A stretch of DNA of 22,611 bases from Saccoglossus kowalevskii (taxonomy: Eukaryota > Hemichordata > Enteropneusta > Harrimaniidae): positions 294,679 through 317,289 of the forward strand of contig NW_003131865.1 of the NCBI RefSeq assembly GCF_000003605.2, read 5' to 3'. Within the stretch, counting starts at the first letter, position 1; every line of letters begins with the position of its first letter. The position numbers and the translations under genes are program-made. The notes beneath the pieces are model-generated. The model searched no databases. It saw only the letters and a list, made by a program, of their open reading frames with translations, and was not told the origin of the DNA. Of the stretch, positions 13,201 to 20,030 are shown piece after piece.

Positions 13201-16200
13201 CATTTCAATCACACTCTGTATTTGTGTAATAGCAAGGGCAACAGTCAAGGACGCAGTAGAAAAAATTGGAGATCTACCTCCTAGAGTAAATGGAATGTGC
13301 CAAGAATATTCATAAATAATCATGAATTAGCTGTGATAATTAATTCTAAAGACATAAAATTATTGAGCTTGTATCCAACCAAGGGCAATTTTTTTGCGAA
13401 GTACTAAAGGAATCAATTTCATAGTTTTATTTTCAGTACTACTGCGTGACATGTTTAACAATAGGTCTGTAAATAATACAACCACTTTGGCAGTATATAC
13501 TATAAACAATATAGGCCATTATACAATGATCTCATTTTGCCTTTCCTGTTTGTGTATGAATGTCTGTGGAAAAAACTGACATTTTCTTTTTGTAATTCAG
13601 CTATGTGATATGACCTGTATTGCCCAGTGTAGCCATGATAGCGATTGTACACATATAGCATAGTGACACCATGGCAACCAAGCAAATTAAGACTACCTAA
13701 GTTCAGTAAATTTCTGCTTCCAGAGTATTTAACTTACTATATCTGCATAATAAACTGATTCAACATCAGATACAACAGTTAGTCAATGAACATCATGAAT
13801 TATTGTAGCAGTGAAAATGTCTCTCATGTCTTATGGAGTGCCAGTGAAATATTGTAAATCATAAAATCCTGAAATGAGGAAATTTTCTACAAATGTAGCA
13901 GTGAAAAATTAAATGGTTTACATTAGTAATAAGAAGTAGAAGATCTGTGTGAGTATTAAAATCAGATTAGATTTAGAAAATAGTTCACGGATTGTGACAA
14001 AGCTGAGCAGCGATATTTTTTACAGAATTTTTGACCAGTCACAAATATGAATATTAGTATCTGTCTTGTGTGACCCTCCTGAAGCTGTGTAACTCAGTAT
14101 GTTAATAATACAATACAATACATGAACATAAATTTAATTAGAAATTAAAGATACAAAGGAATGTCCATAATTGTATTTCAAGTGAACTATCCACTGAAAC
14201 TAAACATCATTAATTTTTAGTTGTTACAAGTTTATTATATGAATAAAAATCCCTACCAATGTATTTAAATTTGTAGATGTAAATGTTTTAATTGGTATTT
14301 TATAATATCATAAGAAAATGTGATTCAAACTTACTGAGTACTCGTTGACGTATTTAAACGTGTTCCAAATCACAAGAATTCATAAAGATATGCTTTTTTT
14401 TAAAGTAATGCAGCAAACATTGTCCACAAACACCATTAAACCTAAAAGTACCATCTTTTGAGAGATAATTTGTGTTTTTATGTACATTGTGCTTTTTATT
14501 TTGTAATAAAATTAAAAAAACAAAAACATAATAAAGCTTTAAAAACAAGTACTGTCAAATCTGTATTAAAAGCCGCGGCTTCTATTAAAATGATACAATG
14601 CTACAGAGGGGATGCGGCTTTTATTAGAGAATCTACACATATGAGAAATGGTGAATTTTTGAGTCTCAATTGTTCAAAAAGATGGGTGTGGCTTCTATTA
14701 GGGATGCAGATTTTACGGTAATTGAAGTTGAGAACTGAGTTGCATTTTTTTCTCAGTTTGTGTTTGTACTAAACATTTTGTTTTGTAATTATTCTCTTTA
14801 TTATCTATTAGTAAGTACATGTAGTAAATAATTGTTTTGACAATAATCAGAAAATTTGAGAAAAATAATAAAAGCTTTTTCTGTTTCAACACTAAAAAAA
14901 AGTAAAAAAAGCCAAAAAGAGTATAATGTGGAAAAATGTAAAAAGACTGAAAGCATAAGTTACTAACAAGGTGAATGACATGCTCTCAACCATGTGACTA
15001 TCTAGTAAGGCAAAAACTAATTCCCTCATTCCATATCCAGTGCATGCTGACCCTAGTATCAGTTGTTACACGAGTAACATGAATTAAAAATAGACAAAAT
15101 TGCTTACACATCACTACTGTTACTAAGACCAGATTGTTTATAATATTGTTTACATGTTGCTAAGCAACGCACAAGTAATTTTTCTTACTGTGAGGGCAGT
15201 GGATTAATGCCAGCCCTTACCTTGGTACTTGATAACACAATGGACTATAGAGTATGCAACAAAGGAGCACAATCATCTATCAAGGAGTGGTCATTAACGA
15301 CTTATATTTTTATAATTCTATGTAAAGTTTATCATTGGAAAGTCTTGAAGGAAGATAGATGCTAAAAATAACTGTAGAAATTATGTTTTCCCTTCACTTA
15401 CTTTTCAGCTAGTGTTTTTTTAAAAGATGATGTTTATGCAATTTTTTTGTTTTGTTTTTTGTTTTCCCTCTATAAACATCTTATTTTTTTCCCATAAATA
15501 TTTTGTTTTCAAATTTTCGAATCAACCCCTCCCTCCTAATGAAAAGATTGACATTTTTCATATAAAAGGTACAATTCAACCCAAAGCACCTCAACACCAA
15601 ATACAAAAGCAATCAAATCAAGTAGAAGTGAAAAGTTTATGACAACAATCAGTCATAATATCATTAAAGTGGAGCAGAAAAAAAAAATTATTCGTTGTTT
15701 CTCAAACATTTCACTTGAAATTGCAGAACTCACAACATTTCCGATAAGAGCAGTGAAGCTGATTGCCAAAGTCAAGCTGTGTGTATACAATAAGTAAATG
15801 CTGTCGTTGGTGGCATTGTTCTCAACACAACTGTTTTGCGTCTATACAAACACTATAAACAGCACCTTTCATTACAATGAGTTCAGTTCACAAAATAAAG
15901 CCAGTTAACTGATGAACGACTGCTAAATAATCAATTTCAGCCTTGTGAAGAAGTAAACATGTTATATAGCAAGTTTTAAAACACTACAGTCAGAGAGTAA
16001 CTTTACTTCCAAACTGGTTATCAACAGGCTTTGACTTTCATTTCAACTTGGACATTAATTTCACTTTATTTTTTTTAATATTAGTATGTTACTACGGTAA
16101 CATACAACATATTTAGGTAGATTAATCTGCACATTTCAAATATGTGGTAGTTTTTGAAACCATTAAGCCAGCATATTGCTAGATAAATATTAAGTTAGTA

Positions 16201-19068
16201 TCTCTATGCTTAATAAGTCAGTTGTTGATTGCTTAGAGTTGCATTTTGATGTATCCTAATATTGTTATTACATCATTCACTGTAGTGTTTTGGCCCTATT
16301 TACCGGTAGCTGTTGTTGTCTAGAACAGTTTAAAAAATCTCACAATCCTTAATAACTTAACTAATCAGGCAAATGATGTAGGTGACACTCAATGCCAACT
16401 CTGATATCATTCATGAATGTTGAGTTGAAGAGACAACGAAAATAATTGTGTATTTTAGAGCACATTTTTACAATTTTTTGTTTGACAAAAGATTAAGGTA
16501 TGATATAATATAAACACTATTACTCATTTGATGTAAGATGAAAATGATATTGTACATGAACTTTTAAATGAAGGCAGGCTATTAGCCTGGTATTTGCAAC
16601 TGCCAGTCCAAAACAATTCAACGTATTGAAAAATGTAGATGGTTTTGAATATATTTTGGTAAAATTATCAAAGAACAATAAGAGAAAACAGAAAAATGGG
16701 AAAAAGTTGCCAGTCCAAAATTAAAGTTGCCAGTCCGTTTGGTGGGTGGACTGGTGGCTGGCTAACACCCTGCATACAGGTACCGGGGTGCAGATGAATC
16801 ATGTCATCCAATGAATACTAACAAGTATTTATATGATTAAGGTATGCAAGCGTCCAATGAAAAACACAAAAATTCATACAAAATGCAATATAGTCATAAA
16901 ATTGCATGAGAAGACTAAATTTAAAGAAATCCTTATTCCTTATTAAAAAAAATAGTGATTATATGAAAGAACTGATTCATATTTATCTCAGACCATTTGC
17001 AATTTGGTAATGCAATCGCTTATTTTAAAATCATGAAATACATTTTCTAATGCAGTGATGGTCTTGGTCATTTCTGCTTATGCAAACTAATATTTCTACA
17101 CACCGACTGCATTTTAAATTTGGCACACACATTTGACATGTCAAGTACTGGTAATATGTGTAATTTATGGTAATAGATGTATAGTTATAGTATTCCCAAG
17201 ATATTCACATCAATAGCAAAGAAAATAAATAACGCTGAATAATATGTCAGATTTTAATTAGTATAACTACCGGTAGCAAATATTGTAACATTTAAATTTG
17301 ATGTTTAGCCAACAATACAATTTTAACAACAACTACATATACATATACCGGTACTTGTAACTTAAAGAAGTCAGAACTTGTATAATGTTTATCTGCTTCA
17401 ACTTCCAACCATAAGTAGTACTGGTAAATATTACTGATTAAAGTCAACAGCCAAAACATCTGGTGTCTATCATGATTGTGAATAGACAAAACTTTAACTA
17501 CTGTATATCATAATTCTGCTTTGCTTAGCATAATTCTGTGTTGCTAGGCATAATTCTGTGTTGCTAGGCAGAGGGAACACAACATCCTAAAAGATTTTCT
17601 CACTCCACCCACAATTCCCAAACACCATTCCAATAATTTCTTATGTTTTCATTATTATTATTTTTATCCCCATGGTACAAATAAATTCCATGAGAATTGT
17701 AATTGCAGAAGAAACAGGGATGTGATTTTTTGCATTAGTTTCCTGGCTATGACTAGATAACTACAGACACGCTACTGACAATCCTTGAGCAGTTGTGACC
17801 AGCTGATTTAATTAGAAAACTATTTAAAGCATACATAAACAAAATAGAGATGTAGGAGAAATGCTCAAAAAAAACAAAAACTCCAGAGTGAATGTGAAGT
17901 AGGAAACCATGTGAAGTATAAAACCACCTTTACACTTCTATAAATTTATTAATTATAAAATTAGCCTTCAGTTGATCCCTGGGGACAAAATTAGTGCAGC
18001 ATGTGTACCAGTAATGTTCTCGACTAACCCCCCCCCCCTCCCCGGTATATCTAAGCTTTCAGATGATGTATAGGTTGTTATAGTAGCATGCTAAGTAACT
18101 TTTAAGAATGTCTGAATCACTGAGCAATTTTAACTAATTCTTCTTTTTCCTCGCTACTGCCTTAAATCCCTCATGAGTAAATAATATGTCCTGTAATTCA
18201 ACCATGAAAGTTAACAGGGCTTGAACTTCCGTATTCTGAGTCAATTTCAATGTGAAAAATTTGTAAAAATGTTTTTAGAATGATTGAAATTGCGAAGAAA
18301 GTACTCATCAAGGCAATTGCCTCCATGGCCTTCATGAGTTTCAAGCTATGTAACATACATGTATACCCATATTAGTTGACTGTAAACACATCGGCTTGAC
18401 GTACTAGAAATACGAGAAGTTGTGAAACCACTGTAAAAAAACCTCAAAAACTCATTTAATAAAGGGGTATATATACTGTGGCTCTGGAGGGCAGTTTCTG
18501 AGTGACAGCCAATTTTTTTTGTTTACAGTGGTTTATTCAATTTCCCCTACTCCCGGAGTCCCACTACGTCCTCTACTGTGTATAAACTGCGTACTCATGT
18601 GTCGAGTGAAATACAGTGCAGACGAATAATTTCTCAGATAGTTTGTTGTGTAAATGATATACAATGATCATGGAGGTAATATTACCTCCATGATACGACG
18701 AACACTAATGAACGAAGTTGCATATGCATTCACGAGTCATTAAATAACGCGCACATTATGTTGACAGACAATGATGCCACTATCGGCATTGAAGTCGAAA
18801 TTCCTTTGGTCATTACTGGTAGCACTACTAACTTTCCTGTTATAATTCCGCTGGGCAGATGCCAAGGCAAGGCTGTTAACGTCCCTCGCCGAGTAATTTA
18901 ATTCTTACAAATAACACTCACCTGTTTTTCCTTAATATTTTCACCAATTGCAAGAGCTGCGAGGCGAGATTTGGTTTTTGTATGCTCAGCGCTGGCTTGT
19001 CTCTTTTGGGGTTTGGATTTTGGCTTGTCTGCCGAGGAGGCGACATTCGTCCACCCCTTATCCGCCAT
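943..19068 (-). CDS. DNAH8: Axonemal outer-arm dynein heavy chain, DNAH5/DNAH8 class (N-terminal tail, 16 exons, partial)
   Basis: This is the heavy chain of the ciliary outer dynein arm, the ATP-driven motor that slides doublet microtubules. Only the non-motor tail is present. Exons (minus strand): 18922-19068, 12784-12903, 9859-10081, 9329-9486, 7952-8308, 7535-7711, 7115-7228, 6249-6356, 5458-5767, 4854-4990, 4197-4282, 3382-3910, 3005-3176, 2040-2185, 1561-1711, 943-1206. All introns are GT-AG, all phases agree, and the sum is 3,199 nt with no in-frame stop. Conserved blocks recalled from human DNAH5 and DNAH8 appear in the same order: [12 protein letters not shown] (~357-368), YYNTSE (~455-460), [51 protein letters not shown] and DALLKVTR. 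Residues such as [15 protein letters not shown] look closer to DNAH8 than DNAH5, but an invertebrate gene may be co-orthologous to both. The frame is intact, so the gene appears functional. It continues beyond position 1. Confidence 0.93.
1207..1560 (-). other. Intron 15 (354 bp)
   Basis: GT-AG intron between exons 15 and 16. I see nothing of note in it. Confidence 0.85.
1561..1711 (-). CDS. DNAH8: Dynein heavy chain exon 15 (residues 929-979), with acidic linker
   Basis: 151 nt, phase 0 in and phase 1 out, acceptor TTTCTAG, donor GTAAGC. It starts [20 protein letters not shown] and ANELINMLI, which match the family. It then enters an acidic run ([20 protein letters not shown]), probably disordered. 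DNAH8 has a similar Glu-rich insert at this point, judged from memory. Confidence 0.92.
1712..2039 (-). other. Intron 14 (328 bp)
   Basis: Donor GTGAAA, acceptor TTTCTAG. It carries the palindromic X-box-like site at 1819-1832 and otherwise nothing recognised. Confidence 0.85.
1819..1832. promoter_or_regulatory. Perfect palindromic X-box-like site in intron 14
   Basis: GTTTCCATGGAAAC is a perfect 14 bp palindrome and fits RYYNYY-N2-RRNRAC fully, as expected for an RFX dimer site. A forkhead-like GTAAATA lies at 1786-1792. Position within the gene body rather than the promoter weakens the case. Confidence 0.35.
2040..2185 (-). CDS. DNAH8: Dynein heavy chain exon 14 (residues 880-928)
   Basis: 146 nt, phase 1 in and phase 0 out, acceptor TTTCAG, donor GTGAAA, a weaker donor than its neighbours. 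It encodes [20 protein letters not shown], then [20 protein letters not shown] and [18 protein letters not shown]...RI and LC.LP..EP.T.E.FL match DNAH5/8. Confidence 0.93.
2186..3004 (-). other. Intron 13 (819 bp)
   Basis: Donor GTAAGA, acceptor TTTCAG. AT-rich with homopolymer runs. No exon or repeat recognised. Confidence 0.85.
3005..3176 (-). CDS. DNAH8: Dynein heavy chain exon 13 (residues 823-880)
   Basis: 172 nt, phase 0 in and phase 1 out, acceptor TTTGTAG, donor GTAAGA. It encodes [20 protein letters not shown], then [20 protein letters not shown] and [32 protein letters not shown] is the family signature here. Confidence 0.94.
3382..3910 (-). CDS. DNAH8: Dynein heavy chain exon 12 (residues 646-822), core of the DHC_N1 tail
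   Basis: The longest exon in the window (529 nt), phase 2 in and phase 0 out, acceptor TTTCTAG, donor GTACAT. In order it carries [100 protein letters not shown] and ENYNKLQ. All are strongly conserved in axonemal heavy chains and especially DNAH5/8. Confidence 0.97.
4197..4282 (-). CDS. DNAH8: Dynein heavy chain exon 11 (residues 618-646)
   Basis: This 86 nt exon is short. It was located by its acceptor CAACAG, donor GTAAGT and the frame required between exons 10 and 12. It encodes [20 protein letters not shown] then LTLINKFE, followed by a split Arg codon completed by exon 12. It aligns with the DNAH5/8 stretch ending in [11 protein letters not shown]. Confidence 0.9.
4283..4853 (-). other. 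Intron 10 (571 bp)
   Basis: Donor GTAAAT, acceptor CAACAG. AT-rich, nothing recognised. Confidence 0.85.
4854..4990 (-). CDS. DNAH8: Dynein heavy chain exon 10 (residues 572-617)
   Basis: 137 nt, phase 1 in and phase 0 out, donor GTAAAT. It encodes [20 protein letters not shown] then [33 protein letters not shown] is the family motif in this part of the DHC_N1 region. Confidence 0.93.
4991..5457 (-). other. Intron 9 (467 bp)
   Basis: Donor GTAAGA, acceptor TATTTAG. Nothing recognised. Confidence 0.85.
5458..5767 (-). CDS. DNAH8: Dynein heavy chain exon 9 (residues 469-572)
   Basis: 310 nt, phase 0 in and phase 1 out, acceptor TTTCAG, donor GTAAGA. It begins [14 protein letters not shown] and contains [35 protein letters not shown] and [11 protein letters not shown]. 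The [12 protein letters not shown] block is nearly invariant in this class. Confidence 0.96.
5768..6248 (-). other. Intron 8 (481 bp)
   Basis: Donor GTAATA, acceptor TTTCAG. Open stretches on either strand look like chance and nothing is recognised. Confidence 0.85.
6249..6356 (-). CDS. DNAH8: Dynein heavy chain exon 8 (residues 433-468)
   Basis: 108 nt, phase 0/0, acceptor TTATACAG, donor GTAATA. It encodes [20 protein letters not shown] then [25 protein letters not shown]...TSLFVK is a close family match. The variant [11 protein letters not shown] favours DNAH8 over DNAH5, judged from memory. Confidence 0.94.
6357..7114 (-). other. Intron 7 (758 bp)
   Basis: Donor GTAAGT, acceptor TTATACAG. 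Nothing recognised. The DNAH5/8 alignment is continuous across it (SDP joined to VGM), so no exon is missing here. Confidence 0.85.
7115..7228 (-). CDS. DNAH8: Dynein heavy chain exon 7 (residues 395-432)
   Basis: Short 114 nt exon, phase 0/0, acceptor TTTTCAG, donor GTAAGT. It encodes [20 protein letters not shown] and [38 protein letters not shown] and CDPLY.SDP match DNAH5/8 at the expected position. Confidence 0.94.
7229..7534 (-). other. Intron 6 (306 bp)
   Basis: Donor GTGGGT, acceptor TTTTCAG. Nothing recognised. Confidence 0.85.
7535..7711 (-). CDS. DNAH8: Dynein heavy chain exon 6 (residues 336-394)
   Basis: Phase 0/0, 177 nt, donor GTGGGT. It encodes [20 protein letters not shown], then [19 protein letters not shown] and [27 protein letters not shown] is among the most recognisable signatures of the dynein tail. 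Confidence 0.96.
7952..8308 (-). CDS. DNAH8: Dynein heavy chain exon 5 (residues 217-335)
   Basis: This symmetric 357 nt exon (phase 0/0) has donor GTATGT. It begins [13 protein letters not shown] and includes [23 protein letters not shown] and [22 protein letters not shown] and WIKQ(I/T)EQ are strongly conserved in DNAH5/8 and mark the start of the DHC_N1 tail region, the part of the heavy chain used for dimer and intermediate-chain contacts. Confidence 0.95.
8309..9328 (-). other. Intron 4 (1,020 bp)
   Basis: Donor GTAAGT, acceptor GATAG. A small CTTGGG/CCCAAG hairpin lies at 8596-8613. Otherwise AT-rich and featureless. Confidence 0.85.
9329..9486 (-). CDS. DNAH8: Dynein heavy chain exon 4 (residues 164-216)
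   Basis: Acceptor TTTCAG, donor GTAAGT, phase 1 in and phase 0 out. It encodes [11 protein letters not shown], then the family pattern VTDG...[10 protein letters not shown], then STENITK. The LTGVC(L/V)FF motif matches DNAH5 and DNAH8. Confidence 0.9.
9487..9858 (-). other. Intron 3 (372 bp)
   Basis: Donor GTATGT, acceptor TTTCAG. Nothing recognised. Confidence 0.85.
9859..10081 (-). CDS. DNAH8: Dynein heavy chain exon 3 (residues 90-164)
   Basis: Acceptor TTTTTAG, donor GTATGT, phase 0 in and phase 1 out. A charged start ([20 protein letters not shown]) is followed by [20 protein letters not shown] and TTLMFFYQD. The same pattern of a helix, an ILDGNQ-like motif and LMFFYQ is found near the N-terminus of DNAH5 and DNAH8, making this the first recognisable family block. 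The exon ends in a Pro/Gly-rich stretch (DPGPEPG). Confidence 0.9.
10917..11497 (+). mobile_element. Pearl/HINE-like non-autonomous element (complete copy)
   Basis: The ~580 bp element starts AGCTCCGCT (10917-10925) and ends in the inverted form AGCGGAGCT (11489-11497). Inside are tandem repeats of about 157-158 bp: the TATCACTTTT landmark starts at 11034, 11192 and 11349, preceded by a partial unit. These are followed by a GAC/ACGG-rich microsatellite (11414-11450) and a terminal hairpin (11467-11497). It has no coding capacity. A core of ~160 bp tandem repeats plus a microsatellite and subterminal inverted repeats is the layout known for bivalve pearl elements and Helentron-associated HINEs. 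The family assignment is inference from that layout. Confidence 0.6.
11034..11390. repeat. ~157 bp tandem core repeats of the mobile element
   Basis: Two near-identical units (from 11034 and 11192) share CCAAAAATGACAAAAATATTC, ATGAACAAAT, GTCCACATGTAGTACCTATA and CAAAGCAATTGGACTTG. A third unit (from 11349) stops after about 42 bp, at AAAATTAG, where the 3' module begins. Confidence 0.9.
12784..12903 (-). CDS. DNAH8: Dynein heavy chain exon 2 (residues 50-89)
   Basis: The exon is 120 nt, phase 0 at both ends, with donor GTAAGG. The frame-preserving acceptor is the second AG of a CAGAG pair (exon begins TGT). It encodes [14 protein letters not shown] followed by an Ala/Lys-rich probable helix ending TTMVEK. 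An internal in-frame ATG lies in DKMATQ. Conservation cannot be judged from memory, so support rests on ORF length, splice sites and phase agreement with exons 1 and 3. An additional small exon in intron 1 cannot be ruled out. Confidence 0.72.
13665..13678. promoter_or_regulatory. X-box-like site in intron 1
   Basis: GACACCATGGCAAC has a perfect right half-site (GGCAAC) with spacer AT and a left half with one departure from RYYNYY (A at position 2). There is no adjacent forkhead site. Confidence 0.25.
14575..14713. repeat. Interspersed-repeat fragment with GYGGCTTYTATTA motifs
   Basis: The motif occurs three times: GCGGCTTCTATTA (14575-14587), GCGGCTTTTATTA (14614-14626) and GTGGCTTCTATTA (14688-14700), and the segment ends TTTTACGGTA. 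Spacing is irregular (39 and 74 bp). It looks like a decayed dispersed repeat, with no protein-coding potential seen. The family is not identified. Confidence 0.45.
15147..15168. promoter_or_regulatory. Intronic FOXJ1-type site adjacent to a perfect X-box
   Basis: TGTTTAC (15147-15153, reverse complement GTAAACA, the FOXJ1 core) is followed two bases later by GTTGCTAAGCAAC (15156-15168). The latter is a perfect inverted repeat of GTTGCT around one base and fits the X-box consensus at every position. A further TGTTTA lies just upstream near 15135. It lies in intron 1, about 3.9 kb downstream of the ATG. Confidence 0.5.
16575..16754. repeat. Repeat fragment with TTGCCAGTCC motifs and an inverted copy
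   Basis: AAGTTGCCAGTCC occurs at 16704-16716 and again exactly 20 bp later at 16724-16736. A related TGCCAGTCC ends at 16609, and the reverse form GGACTGG is at 16748-16754. A small CAGGCT-ATT-AGCCTG inverted repeat sits at 16575-16589. The local GC content and motif density differ from the surrounding intron, which suggests a mobile-element remnant of unknown family. Confidence 0.4.
17509..17568. repeat. Three tandem copies of a 20 bp unit
   Basis: CATAATTCTGTGTTGCTAGG is present at 17529-17548 and 17549-17568 as identical copies. A slightly diverged first copy lies at 17509-17528. Each of the two identical units carries GTTGCTAGGCA when read into the following bases, resembling an X-box left half with an imperfect right half. 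Confidence 0.85.
18425..18534. repeat. 110 bp segment bounded by 13 bp perfect inverted repeats (MITE-like)
   Basis: AAACCACTGTAAA (18425-18437) and its exact reverse complement TTTACAGTGGTTT (18522-18534) bound the segment. Pairing continues inward as A-run against T-run with one mismatch. No clear target-site duplication is visible in the flanks. It could be a small non-autonomous DNA transposon remnant or simply a hairpin-forming sequence. Confidence 0.45.
18667..18694. repeat. 28 bp perfect palindrome
   Basis: The sequence reads identically on both strands about the centre 18680/18681, with arms ATCATGGAGGTAAT. It lies about 230 bp downstream of the exon 1 donor, in the 5' part of intron 1. 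It may be a paired terminus of a mobile element or a dimer-binding site. The sequence alone does not decide. Confidence 0.75.
18922..19068 (-). CDS. DNAH8: Dynein heavy chain exon 1 (start codon, residues 1-49)
   Basis: The ATG at 19068-19066 has A at -3 and G at +4, a strong Kozak context. An in-frame TAA at 19095-19093 lies nine codons upstream, so translation on an mRNA extending that far cannot start earlier in this frame. The exon encodes a Lys/Ser/Ala-rich, probably disordered leader beginning MADKGWTN and ending NIKEKQ. It ends in phase 0 at donor GTGAGT. This extension is not a conserved block and its role is unknown. Confidence 0.85.
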
Positions 19069-19352
19069 GGTTGCTAGTCGATCAAAAACAAGTTATTGAA
19101 AGGTGGGGTGGATATTCAATCTTTGAGCTACGAGGTGTTGATCAAACTGAAATGTAATATCAGCAACAGATCGGGATTCACTCGGGTACATTCACAAGTT
19201 CCGTCAGCGAGTCGCCATCTTGCTCTGTTTATTGGTAAATGTCCTGGCGACATGCTAATGAGCGTGGATGAATTCATTGTGAAAAGGGGGTGACATCATT
19301 CACTTCCAATCAATCACCTACTGTTTATGTACTTGCATGGTTTCACGGCAAC
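19069..19352 (-). promoter_or_regulatory. 5' leader and probable TATA-less promoter of the dynein gene
   Basis: Position and sequence suggest the promoter. It is richer in CpG than the introns. On the minus strand there is a YY1/initiator-like CAAGATGGCG (plus strand 19213-19222), typically found just downstream of the start site in TATA-less promoters, and a CCAAT box (plus-strand ATTGG 19231-19235). A CRE-like TGACATCA lies at 19291-19298 and an RFX/forkhead pair at 19322-19352. I see no convincing TATA box. The transcription start, perhaps near 19.22-19.23 kb, is inferred. Confidence 0.5.
19322..19352. promoter_or_regulatory. Forkhead site plus RFX X-box-like site in the proximal promoter
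   Basis: TGTTTAT (19322-19328, reverse complement ATAAACA) matches the forkhead consensus RYAAAYA. Eleven bases further on, GTTTCACGGCAAC (19340-19352) matches the X-box RYYNYY-N-RRNRAC at 11 of 12 defined positions, with a perfect GGCAAC right half. The pair is about 270 bp upstream of the ATG of a ciliary gene. RFX factors and FOXJ1 are the known regulators of such genes. Confidence 0.5.
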
Positions 19353-20030
19353 CCGTCACTGTCATCACTGCCCAACTTTAGATTCCAAACCATTTAACCT
19401 AGAAGCAAATAAACTACGTGCAGTAAAATAATACCACAGAAACAACGGGATGTCACTGTTATCAAAAAATATTAAAATGGACAATATATAACCAGACTGT
19501 ATATGAGCAAAGACGTGCACATGTCGTGATGTCCCCCTCGTAATAGTGAGTACCTTCCATGAATAAATCAACCCTGGAATAACAAAAACAGAAATAAATA
19601 AGTAAATATTAAAAATAAGTATATGACGTTTAAAAAAGTGTAAATGTTTCACACTGAATACACAAACAGTAACATTTTATTTCGAGGCAGTTTGGCGTGT
19701 TCTAAATATAGTTCAAATTCATTTGTGTATCCAGTTAATTGTATTTTCAGTTTTCTGGTGTAGAATCTGTGTTGATATTTCATAACAGGGTAAAGTTCTG
19801 TTCTTGTGGCAATGTTGCTGACTTTTTGTCAATGCCCAATATACATATATATTTTGGTGACTAATCACTAGCAGTTGAGCCGAATGAGATTAGTAACTTA
19901 GGCTAAATTACATAAAATCATATACACGTACGTCATTATTGAAACAATAATGGGCCGAGGCTACGACATCGTATTGAATTTATAGCATGTGTCTGCTAAC
20001 GCTATGAATATACTGCCATATTTTATCTTA

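Larger units (their letters stand above)
12904..18921 (-). other. Intron 1 (6.0 kb)
   Basis: This is the largest intron, from donor GTGAGT at 18921 to acceptor AG at 12905-12904. I see no convincing coding exon in it. It holds two X-box-like sites, a GCGGCTT-motif repeat (14575-14713), a CAGTCC-motif repeat (16575-16754), a 20 bp tandem triplet (17509-17568), a C11 run (18028-18038), a 13 bp inverted-repeat pair (18425-18534) and a 28 bp palindrome (18667-18694). Confidence 0.75.

Noticed and set aside
17509-17568. CRISPR array
   Set aside because: Units are directly adjacent with no spacers, in a eukaryotic intron.
19365-19652. Minus-strand open frame with hydrophobic stretches upstream of the dynein gene
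   Set aside because: Its hydrophobicity follows from T-rich sequence. There is no recognisable motif or splice context, and it overlaps the distal promoter.
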